A stretch of 9,561 bases of DNA from Candidatus Omnitrophota bacterium (GTDB taxonomy: Bacteria > Omnitrophota > Gorgyraeia > Duberdicusellales > 4484-171), in the NCBI GenBank assembly GCA_028702365.1, contig JAQVOZ010000037.1, forward strand, positions 1-9,561, given 5' to 3'. Positions 1 to 5,961 of this stretch are shown piece after piece. A program made the position numbers and the translations under genes. Position 1 is the first letter of the stretch; each line of letters starts with the position of its first letter. The notes beneath the pieces are model-generated. The model was given only the letters and a program-made list of their open reading frames with translations, did not search any database and had not been told where the DNA came from.

Positions 1-138
1 TATTTGCCGGTTTTTATCAATTACCGCGATATATTCTTAATTGCTATTTTGGGGCTTTTATTTTCTTTTGTTTCGAGTTTGTTCCCTGCGATAAGAGCAT
101 CGAGGCTTTCTCCTTGTGAGGCTTTAAGGTATGAATAA
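1..138 (+). CDS. FtsX-family ABC permease, LolC/LolE-like, C-terminal fragment
   Basis: Only the last 45 codons and the TAA stop lie in the window; the gene begins upstream of position 1. The fragment is read in frame 1. It has a hydrophobic stretch at about codons 11-28 that fits the last membrane helix of an FtsX/MacB-type permease. It then ends in PAIRASRLSP followed by CEALRYE, the usual C-terminal signature of LolC/LolE/MacB permeases (PAxxASRLxPxEALRYE). Such permeases pair with a LolD-like ATPase to extract lipoproteins from the inner membrane, or in MacB relatives to drive efflux. The next gene is exactly such an ATPase and overlaps this one by 8 bp (131-138), so the two are very probably co-translated subunits of one transporter. 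The fragment is too short to tell LolC, LolE and other FtsX-family exporters apart. Confidence 0.85.
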   Translation, partial: YLPVFINYRDIFLIAILGLLFSFVSSLFPAIRASRLSPCEALRYE

Positions 139-802
139 TTTGCTGCAACTTACAAGTATAGGAAAAAAATTTCATAATGGTCAGGAAGAAGTATCTGCGC
201 TTAAAAACATTTCGTTGCAGATTGAAGCGGAAAACTATATTGCCATAGTAGGCCCTTCGGGTGCCGGTAAGTCTACATTACTGCATATAATAGGCGGATT
301 GGATGAGCCATCAGGCGGGTCTGTTACGTATAAAGGCAGGGATATCTATGCGATGGGAGAAAAAGAGCGCGCTTTGTGGCGAAATCAAAAAATCGGTTTT
401 GTTTTCCAGTTCTACCATCTGATAGAGGAATTAAATGTTCTGGAAAATATTGCAATAGCAGCCTGCGGGCGTTTGACAAAATCTGCTTTCAAAACAGCTT
501 TAAACTTGTTAAAATATTTAAATATGGAAGAAAGAAGAAACTTTTTTCCATCGCAGCTTTCCGGGGGAGAGCGCCAGAAGGTAGCGCTAGCGAGAGCCCT
601 TATAAATGACCCGGAAGTTATTTTATGCGATGAACCAACAGGCAATTTGGATAAGGATTCTCAGGATAAAGTAGTTGAGCTGCTTGAAAAGCTGAACATA
701 GAAAAACAAAAGACAATTATTTTAGTAACACACAATCTTGAGCTTGCAAAAAGAGCAAAAAAGACGATAACGCTTAAAAGTGGAGAGATAGCAAGTAATT
801 AG
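131..802 (+). CDS. lolD: LolD-like ABC transporter ATP-binding protein
   Basis: This 223-residue ATPase would power the adjacent FtsX-family permease, most likely releasing outer-membrane-bound lipoproteins from the inner membrane (LolCDE). All ABC motifs are intact: Walker A GPSGAGKS at 41-48, Q-loop at Q93, signature LSGGE at 143-147, Walker B ILCDEPT ending at 170, and switch histidine H201. The segment around the Q-loop (FVFQFYHLIEELNVLENI, 90-107) resembles the LolD form QFHHLLPDFTALEN, and the length is normal for LolD/MacB-type subunits (about 220-235). The ATG at 131 overlaps the permease stop. A GAGG at 118-121 lies 9 nt upstream as a plausible ribosome binding site, and the overlap suggests translational coupling. 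Membership of the LolD/MacB/FtsE family is certain; the specific Lol role is inferred from motif and neighbour. A MacB-like exporter is the alternative. Confidence 0.88.
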   Translation: MNNLLQLTSIGKKFHNGQEEVSALKNISLQIEAENYIAIVGPSGAGKSTLLHIIGGLDEPSGGSVTYKGRDIYAMGEKERALWRNQKIGFVFQFYHLIEELNVLENIAIAACGRLTKSAFKTALNLLKYLNMEERRNFFPSQLSGGERQKVALARALINDPEVILCDEPTGNLDKDSQDKVVELLEKLNIEKQKTIILVTHNLELAKRAKKTITLKSGEIASN

Positions 803-866
803 TTTTGTAAATAATCGAAGCAGATTGACAAAGTTATTTTTTTATATTTCTCCTCGCGCCTGTATA

Positions 867-910
867 TCGTGTAAATTTTCTCAGGCCTTGTGCCAGGAAA
901 ATTTACACGA
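867..910. repeat. Perfect 14-bp inverted repeat upstream of ilvE
   Basis: The arms tcgtgtaaattttc (867-880) and gaaaatttacacga (897-910) are exact reverse complements. Inside the 16-nt interval a further ggc/gcc pairing (884-886 with 892-894) closes a 5-nt loop, so the whole can fold as one long stem-loop. No T-run follows on either strand, so it is not a standard intrinsic terminator. It could be an mRNA leader structure, a dyad operator, or a copy of a dispersed palindromic element; the sequence alone does not decide. Confidence 0.75.
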
Positions 911-922
911 AGCGCTTTGGAG

Positions 923-957
923 TTAATTCACCCCGACATCGCGTCGGGGCTCATTAA
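923..957 (+). promoter_or_regulatory. GC-rich hairpin next to and partly overlapping the ilvE ribosome binding site
   Basis: The arms ccccgac (931-937) and gtcgggg (943-949) pair perfectly over 7 bp around a 5-nt loop. An outer stem ttaat (923-927) / attaa (953-957) extends it across a 3x3 internal loop. The outer right arm shares two bases (956-957) with the ribosome binding site AAGGAGG at 956-962. A hairpin here could reduce ribosome access or stabilise the mRNA 5' end. The geometry is directly visible; a regulatory role is inference. It may equally be a member of a repeat family. Confidence 0.5.
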
Positions 958-962
958 GGAGG
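956..962 (+). promoter_or_regulatory. Ribosome binding site of ilvE
   Basis: AAGGAGG is a full-strength Shine-Dalgarno sequence placed 4 nt before the ATG at 967. It fixes the start of ilvE, although the spacing is short. Its first two bases can be drawn into the hairpin at 923-957. Confidence 0.85.
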
Positions 963-966
963 AACT

Positions 967-1842
967 ATGAAAATCTATTTAAACGGCAAATTCGTTGAAA
1001 AAGAGGACGCGAAGGTTTCTGTTTTTGACCATGGTTTTTTGTATGGAGACGGGGTCTTTGAAGGAATCCGCGCTTACGATTGCCTGGTCTTTAAACTAAA
1101 AGAGCACATCACCAGGTTTTTTGAGTCAGCGCATTCCATAATGCTGCCAATAAAACTAAGCAAAGAGAAAATGATCGAGGCTGTGACTAGCACATTAAAA
1201 GCCAATGGCCTCAAAGACGCTTACATACGTTTAATCGTTTCGCGCGGAGAAGGAGACTTGGGGCTTGATCCCAGAAAATGCAAGGGAAACGAAACCATAG
1301 TTATTATTACGGATAGAATAGCTCTTTATCCGGAGAAGCTTTATCGCGAAGGAATGGCAATTATTACCGTTCCTACGATTAGAAACATACCGGAGGCTTT
1401 GAATCCGCAGATAAAATCGCTTAATTATCTTAATAATATTTTGGCGAAGATTGAGGCTGTTAATTGCGGCTATGAAGAAGCCCTTATGCTGGATCATCTT
1501 GGCTACGTTGCAGAATGCACCGGTGATAATATTTTTGTGGTCGAAAATGGAGAGCTCTATACGCCGCCTCAATGTATGGGGACTCTACGCGGTATTACCC
1601 GTGATGCGGTTTTGGCTATTGCACGAAAATCTAAAATTCCGACTCACGAACATGTTCTAACGCGGCATGAATTATATAATAGCCAGGAATGTTTCTTAAC
1701 CGGCACAGCTGCGGAAATTATCCCTGTTGTTAAGGTTGATGGAAGAAAAATTGGCGATAGCACTCCGGGAAAAATCACTAAACTTCTGAGGCAGGAATTC
1801 AAGAAACTTACCAAAACGGACGGAGTTAAGTATAGTTTATAG
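967..1842 (+). CDS. ilvE: Branched-chain amino acid aminotransferase (class IV PLP enzyme)
   Basis: This 291-residue cytoplasmic PLP enzyme should reversibly transfer an amino group between glutamate and the keto acids of leucine, isoleucine and valine, the last step of their synthesis. Family hallmarks are present in order: YLNGKFV near the N-terminus, DHGFLYGDGVFEGIRAY at 21-37, the PLP-binding lysine K150 in IKSLNYLNNILA, the acidic residue E183 in AECTGDNIF, TLRGITR at 206-212 and the phosphate-contacting GTAAEI at 246-251. The length matches IlvE (about 290-310). D-amino-acid transaminase and aminodeoxychorismate lyase belong to the same fold, but FEGIRAY and the overall pattern favour IlvE. 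Start: ATG 967 with a strong AAGGAGG. The gene is preceded by a structured 164-bp gap, so it may open a new transcription unit. No other branched-chain biosynthesis gene is nearby; its neighbour mcsA is functionally unrelated. Confidence 0.9.
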   Translation: MKIYLNGKFVEKEDAKVSVFDHGFLYGDGVFEGIRAYDCLVFKLKEHITRFFESAHSIMLPIKLSKEKMIEAVTSTLKANGLKDAYIRLIVSRGEGDLGLDPRKCKGNETIVIITDRIALYPEKLYREGMAIITVPTIRNIPEALNPQIKSLNYLNNILAKIEAVNCGYEEALMLDHLGYVAECTGDNIFVVENGELYTPPQCMGTLRGITRDAVLAIARKSKIPTHEHVLTRHELYNSQECFLTGTAAEIIPVVKVDGRKIGDSTPGKITKLLRQEFKKLTKTDGVKYSL

Positions 1843-1920
1843 GTTTTTAGGTTGATAGGTTTTTGAGCTAAAACTTATTAACATATCAGCATAATAACCT
1901 AACAACATATCAACCAACCA
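1841..1920. repeat. Repeat-rich spacer between ilvE and mcsA
   Basis: The spacer consists of variants of one short word. Aggttttt occurs at 1841-1848 and 1857-1864, and acatatca at 1881-1888 and 1905-1912. Ggttgata (1850-1857) is the exact reverse complement of tatcaacc (1908-1915). A small hairpin gtttt/aaaac sits at 1859-1874. Overall the left half and the reverse complement of the right half look like diverged copies of the same GGTTGATAGGTT-like sequence, giving a long imperfect inverted repeat that runs up to the mcsA ATG. It contains no Shine-Dalgarno sequence. It may be an intergenic repeat family member; its function is unknown. Confidence 0.6.
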
Positions 1921-2409
1921 ATGCTTTGTGATATTTGCCACAAAAATATAGCCACTGTCCATCTGACGGAAATCATCAACGACAAGGTCGTTGAAATGCA
2001 TATCTGTCAGAATTGCACAAAAATAAAAACCCAGGAGTTAAAAGACAACCTTACCATACCGGAGCTTTTAACCGGCTTGATGGACACAGCCGAGACTCCC
2101 AAAAAAGAAATATCGCTTAAATGCCCGTTTTGCGGCCTGACTTATGCGGACTTTAAAAAGAAAGCGCGGCTTGGTTGCGGCAGGTGCTATTCTGTTTTTA
2201 AGGTACAGATTTTGCCTCTTCTTAAGAAAATACATGGTTCGCTTACGTATGCAGGAAAATCTGCAGTTCGTGCGCAAAAAGATTCGCTTCCAGGCAGCGT
2301 AAAGGAATTAAAAACAAGGCTTGAGCGCGCCGTGAAATTAGAAGAATACGAAGAAGCAGCTCGCTTGCGTGATGAACTTAAAAAGCTGGAGCAGAAAGAA
2401 ACTAAGTAG
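1921..2409 (+). CDS. mcsA: McsA, zinc-binding activator of the McsB arginine kinase
   Basis: McsA is the activator and adaptor of the protein arginine kinase McsB. The 162-residue product has two cysteine-pair zinc sites: C3/C6 with C29/C32, and C68/C71 with C86/C89 (CPFCG and CGRC). A C-terminal UVR motif lies at about 127-160 (ELKTRLERAVKLEEYEEAAR followed by LRDELKK), the UvrB/UvrC-type helical hairpin that McsA shares with ClpC. The opening MLCDICHKNIATVHLTEI is the standard McsA N-terminus, which fixes the ATG at 1921 even though no Shine-Dalgarno precedes it (upstream is tatcaaccaacca). Length is near the usual 160-185. It stands 21 bp ahead of mcsB, in the classic mcsA-mcsB-clpC order, but a ctsR gene, normally first in Firmicutes, is absent and ilvE occupies that place. 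Confidence 0.93.
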   Translation: MLCDICHKNIATVHLTEIINDKVVEMHICQNCTKIKTQELKDNLTIPELLTGLMDTAETPKKEISLKCPFCGLTYADFKKKARLGCGRCYSVFKVQILPLLKKIHGSLTYAGKSAVRAQKDSLPGSVKELKTRLERAVKLEEYEEAARLRDELKKLEQKETK

Positions 2410-2430
2410 CCGGCATTAACTTTAAAAATT

Positions 2431-3480
2431 ATGTTTGAAGAATTATTGAACAATAAAGATACGTGGTTAAGCGGAAAGGGCCCGTTTTCAGAAATAATTT
2501 TTTCATCAAGGGTGCGCTTAGCCAGAAATTTTTCCGATTATCCTTTTCCTCTGCGCGCCTCAGCCGCGCAAAAAGAAAAGATTCTAAAAACTATGGAGGA
2601 AGCATATACGAAAACCAGCGTTTTGAAAAACGCTATTTTTCTGCGGATGGAAGAAGCAAGCGATATAGACAAGCAGTTTCTTCTGGAGCGCCACCTTATA
2701 AGCCAGGAGCATATGCATGCTGCAAAAGGCAAGGGGCTTATCCTGTCGTTGGATGAGAAGATTGCTCTTATGATAAATGAAGAGGACCATTTAAGAATGC
2801 AGGCCATGGCTTCAGGGTTTGATTTAAAAAAAGCTTACGACACGATAAATACAATTGACGATTCAGTAGCTAAATTTGTAAATTTTTCATTTATGCCTAA
2901 TTTGGGCTATTTGACATCATGCCCTACCAACGTAGGAACTGCGCTGCGTGCTTCCTGCATGTTGCATCTGCCGGCTCTAACCTTTACAAAAAGGATAAAT
3001 AAAGTACTTGAATTGCTTGCAAAGATCTCTTTCGCAACGCGAGGCTTTTTCGGAGAAGGCACGCAGGCTCTCGGAGATTTTTTTCAGATTTCTAACCAGA
3101 TAAGCCTTGGCCTTTCAGAGCTTGAAGTCATAGATAATTTAGCCGGGGTGGTTAATCAGGTGAAAGAACAGGAAATCGATGCCCGCGAAATTTTGTTAAA
3201 AAAACATAAGCTTGAGCTAGAAGACAACGTTTGGCGGTCATTCGGGGTTTTAAGAAATTGCCGCCTCATCAGCAGTAAAGAAGCATTAAGCCATCTTTCT
3301 ATATTGTCTTTAGGCCTTGATTTAGGTATAATTGATAGGATAAGCAGAGAGTTGCTGAATAACTTATTTTTGATGATTCAACCGGCACATCTTCAGAAAA
3401 TAGAAGCAAGAGTTTTGAAGGAAGGAGAAAGAGATTTTATAAGGGCTCAGATTTTAAGAGATAAATTAACAGAAGTTTAG
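2431..3480 (+). CDS. mcsB: McsB, protein arginine kinase
   Basis: McsB phosphorylates arginine side chains of misfolded or regulatory proteins using ATP, tagging them for ClpC-ClpP. The 349-residue product has the phosphagen-kinase-like catalytic fold with key motifs intact: SSRVRLARN at 25-33 (nucleotide-binding arginines), NEEDH at 116-120 (catalytic acid loop), SCPTNVGTALRAS at 163-175 with C164 as the likely equivalent of the conserved active-site cysteine, and GFFGEGTQALGDFFQISNQ at 205-223. Near the C-terminus RDFIRA (334-339) fits the RDxxRA phospho-arginine-binding allosteric motif described for McsB, so both activity and self-activation appear preserved. The length is close to Firmicutes McsB (about 355-365). 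The ATG at 2431 gives the typical start (WLSGKGP at 12-18) but lacks a Shine-Dalgarno sequence; the 21-nt gap after mcsA is A/T-rich. Confidence 0.94.
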   Translation: MFEELLNNKDTWLSGKGPFSEIIFSSRVRLARNFSDYPFPLRASAAQKEKILKTMEEAYTKTSVLKNAIFLRMEEASDIDKQFLLERHLISQEHMHAAKGKGLILSLDEKIALMINEEDHLRMQAMASGFDLKKAYDTINTIDDSVAKFVNFSFMPNLGYLTSCPTNVGTALRASCMLHLPALTFTKRINKVLELLAKISFATRGFFGEGTQALGDFFQISNQISLGLSELEVIDNLAGVVNQVKEQEIDAREILLKKHKLELEDNVWRSFGVLRNCRLISSKEALSHLSILSLGLDLGIIDRISRELLNNLFLMIQPAHLQKIEARVLKEGERDFIRAQILRDKLTEV

Positions 3481-3514
3481 TCTTTGATGATTTCACCAAA
3501 GACTGTCTTATTAC

Positions 3515-3521
3515 AAGGAGG
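3515..3521 (+). promoter_or_regulatory. Ribosome binding site of clpC
   Basis: AAGGAGG lies 7 nt before the ATG at 3529, an ideal spacing. It contrasts with the upstream mcsA and mcsB starts, which have none. A weak inverted repeat tctttg/caaaga (3481-3486 and 3497-3502) lies between the mcsB stop and this site. Confidence 0.85.
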
Positions 3522-3528
3522 CTAACAG

Positions 3529-5961
3529 ATGTTTAACAGATTTACAGAACGGGCGAGAAAAGTGTTGGTTCTTGCTAAAGAAGAAGCAAGACGTTTTAAC
3601 CATGATTATATAGGTACCGAGCACATACTTCTCGGTTTAATCAGAGAAGGCGAAGGCGTGGCGTGTGCGGTTTTGCAGAATTTAGGCATTGATTTAGAAC
3701 GCTTAAGAATCGAAATAGAAAAACTGATTTCTCCTGGAAGTTCGGCTTCTGTTTTGGGAGAAATTCCTTTTACCCCGCGCGCTAAAAAAGCTTTAGAACT
3801 CGCTGCCGAAGAAGCACATAACCTTGGCCACAATTATATAGGCACAGAACATATTCTGCTTGGTTTAATAAGAGAAGGCGAGGGCCTTGCTTCGCAGGTA
3901 CTTTTTTCTCTTGGCGTTGATTTAAGAAAGATAAGGGAAGAAATTGCAGCTCTTCTTGGAGGAGGCCAGTCTTATCAGGGTGCGCAACCGCAGGTTGCTT
4001 CCAAAACTCCTGCGCTGGATTCTTTTGGAAGAGATTTAACCAAGCTTGCCAAAGAAGGAAAGCTTGACCCTGTTATCGGCCGTAAAGGCGAGATAGAAAG
4101 AGTCATACAGGTACTTTCCCGCAGAACCAAAAACAATCCTGTTCTTTTGGGTGAAGCCGGCGTTGGTAAAACTGCAATCGTTGAGGGCCTTGCCCAGAGC
4201 ATAGTACTTGGTGAGGTTCCTGAAATTCTCCGGAATAAAAGAATAGTTGTGCTTGATTTGGCTTTAATGATAGCAGGTACAAAGTACCGCGGGCAATTCG
4301 AAGAAAGAATCAAAGCCGTGATGGAAGAAATAAAACGTTCCAAAGACGTTATTATTTTTATAGATGAGCTGCACACGCTCGTTGGCGCAGGCGCTGCCGA
4401 AGGCGCGATAGATGCTTCAAATATTTTAAAGCCTTCCTTGTCCAGGGGAGAAATTCAGTGCATAGGCGCAACAACCCTCGATGAATACAGAAAATATATA
4501 GAAAAAGACGCGGCGCTTGAAAGAAGATTTCAGCCGATAGTAGTTGAGCCTAATTCGGTTAACGAAACGGTTGAGATATTAAAAGGGCTACGCGATAAAT
4601 ATGAAGCTCATCATCGGGTTAAGTTTTCTAATGAGGCGCTGGAAGCTGCAGCAAAGCAATCAGACAGGTATGTATCGGGAAGATTTTTGCCTGACAAGGC
4701 AGTTGATTTAATCGATGAAGCCGGAGCCCGCGCGCGTTTGGCAGTTTTGACTGCTCCGAAAGAAATAAAAGAATTGGAGGATAAATTAAACGAGATAGAC
4801 CGTGAAAAAGAATCTCTCATAAAACAGCAGGATTTTGAAGCAGCAGCAAGGTTGCGCGATGAAGAAAAGAAATTCAGGCTCCAGCTGGAAGCTCTTCGCA
4901 AGGACTGGAGTAAAAAAAGAGACCAGATTATCCCGACTGTGAGCGAAGAAGATATCGCCCGTTTGGTTGCGCAGATTACGGGCATTCCTATTTATAGGCT
5001 TGAGGAAAGAGAATCTGAAAAGCTTCTTAAAATTGAAGAGAAATTAAATGAAACAGTTATCGGCCAGGCTGAAGCTCTTCAGGCAATAGCGCGTTCCATA
5101 AGGCGTGCAAGAGCAGGGGTAAAAGAGCCGCGTAGGCCGATAGGCTCATTTATGTTTCTTGGGCCTACTGGCGTTGGAAAAACATTGCTTGCGCGCGCTC
5201 TTGCCGAGCTTATGTTTGGCGATGAGGAAGCGCTTCTTCAGATTGACATGAGCGAGTATATGGAAAAATTCAATGTTTCAAGGCTGATAGGAGCTCCTCC
5301 CGGTTACGTAGGCTACGAGGAGGGCGGCCAGCTTACAGAACGGGTAAGAAGGAGGCCATATTCTGTAGTTTTGCTTGATGAAATAGAAAAAGCCCATCCG
5401 GATGTATTTAATCTGCTTTTACAGATACTTGAAGAAGGCAGGCTTACGGATAGTTTTGCAAGAAAAATCGATTTTAGAAATACTATTTTAATAATGACAT
5501 CAAATGTGGGCGCAGAAATAATCAGGCAGCGCGGTTCCCTCGGCTTTAAGCCTTTAACGGAAGACATAGGCTACGAAGATATGAAAAAAATGCTTTTTGA
5601 GGAAGTGAAAAAAGCATTTAAGCCGGAATTTCTAAACCGGCTTGATGAAATTATAGTTTTTAGGCCTCTTGGCAAAGAAGATCTTGGCAAGATAGTTGAT
5701 ATCGAAATTTCTTACGTTAACAGCCGCCTTAAAGATCAGGGCGTTGAGGTTATACTTGGGGCTGATGCCAAGGATTTTTTTGTAGAAAAAGGTTTTGACC
5801 CGATGTTCGGGGCGCGGCCCTTAAAAAGAGTGATACAAAGGTTTTTGGAAGACCCGCTGGCTGAAGATATAATAAGAGGAGAATTCGCCGAGAGGTTGAA
5901 AAAGGAAAAGCTGATAAAAATAAAAGCGGTCAGGAAAGGTGAAGAGCTGAAATTTGAATGA
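3529..5961 (+). CDS. clpC: ClpC, AAA+ unfoldase of the ClpCP protease
   Basis: ClpC is a hexameric cytosolic ATPase that unfolds substrates, including phospho-arginine-tagged ones, and threads them into ClpP. The 810-residue protein is complete. Two Clp_N repeats lie at about 1-70 and 78-145, each with nearly the same stretch (YIGTEHILLGLIREGEG at 27-43 and 103-119). AAA domain 1 has Walker A GEAGVGKT (208-215), pore loop KYRG (252-255) and Walker B IIFIDE (275-280). The middle domain carries a UVR motif (about 425-450). AAA domain 2 has Walker A GPTGVGKT (545-552), pore loop GYVG (592-595), Walker B VVLLDE (613-618) and sensor-2 GAR (761-763). LGF (671-673) fits the ClpP-docking loop, which supports ClpC rather than the disaggregase ClpB. 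It follows mcsB by 48 bp, and its stop overlaps the next gene by the 4-bp ATGA. Confidence 0.97.
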   Translation: MFNRFTERARKVLVLAKEEARRFNHDYIGTEHILLGLIREGEGVACAVLQNLGIDLERLRIEIEKLISPGSSASVLGEIPFTPRAKKALELAAEEAHNLGHNYIGTEHILLGLIREGEGLASQVLFSLGVDLRKIREEIAALLGGGQSYQGAQPQVASKTPALDSFGRDLTKLAKEGKLDPVIGRKGEIERVIQVLSRRTKNNPVLLGEAGVGKTAIVEGLAQSIVLGEVPEILRNKRIVVLDLALMIAGTKYRGQFEERIKAVMEEIKRSKDVIIFIDELHTLVGAGAAEGAIDASNILKPSLSRGEIQCIGATTLDEYRKYIEKDAALERRFQPIVVEPNSVNETVEILKGLRDKYEAHHRVKFSNEALEAAAKQSDRYVSGRFLPDKAVDLIDEAGARARLAVLTAPKEIKELEDKLNEIDREKESLIKQQDFEAAARLRDEEKKFRLQLEALRKDWSKKRDQIIPTVSEEDIARLVAQITGIPIYRLEERESEKLLKIEEKLNETVIGQAEALQAIARSIRRARAGVKEPRRPIGSFMFLGPTGVGKTLLARALAELMFGDEEALLQIDMSEYMEKFNVSRLIGAPPGYVGYEEGGQLTERVRRRPYSVVLLDEIEKAHPDVFNLLLQILEEGRLTDSFARKIDFRNTILIMTSNVGAEIIRQRGSLGFKPLTEDIGYEDMKKMLFEEVKKAFKPEFLNRLDEIIVFRPLGKEDLGKIVDIEISYVNSRLKDQGVEVILGADAKDFFVEKGFDPMFGARPLKRVIQRFLEDPLAEDIIRGEFAERLKKEKLIKIKAVRKGEELKFE

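Noticed and set aside
825..830. TTGACA, a perfect -35 promoter hexamer, in the gap before ilvE
   Set aside because: No -10-like hexamer lies at 16-18 bp spacing; the nearest TATATT (843-848) is only 12 bp away and the next A/T block is too far. Not enough to call a promoter.
867..910. The 14-bp inverted repeat as an intrinsic terminator of the lol genes
   Set aside because: No T-run follows the stem on either strand, so it does not meet the usual terminator pattern.
1231..1572. Minus-strand open frame of 113 codons inside ilvE
   Set aside because: Antisense to conserved IlvE sequence including the PLP lysine region; no ribosome binding site or recognisable domain.
3481..3502. Inverted repeat tctttg/caaaga after mcsB as a terminator
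   Set aside because: Only 6 bp, mostly A/T, no T-run, and located just before a strong clpC ribosome binding site in an apparent operon.
3601..3888. Near-duplicate stretches within the 5' part of clpC as a recent DNA duplication
   Set aside because: They encode the two normal Clp_N repeats of ClpC; the codons differ at many third positions, so this is ancient domain repetition and not a new event.
3975..4985. Minus-strand open frames of 133 and 124 codons inside clpC (3975-4376 and 4611-4985)
   Set aside because: They lie antisense to the strongly conserved ClpC AAA1 and middle domains, resemble no family, and are serine-rich as expected from the reverse of a Glu/Arg-rich coding frame.
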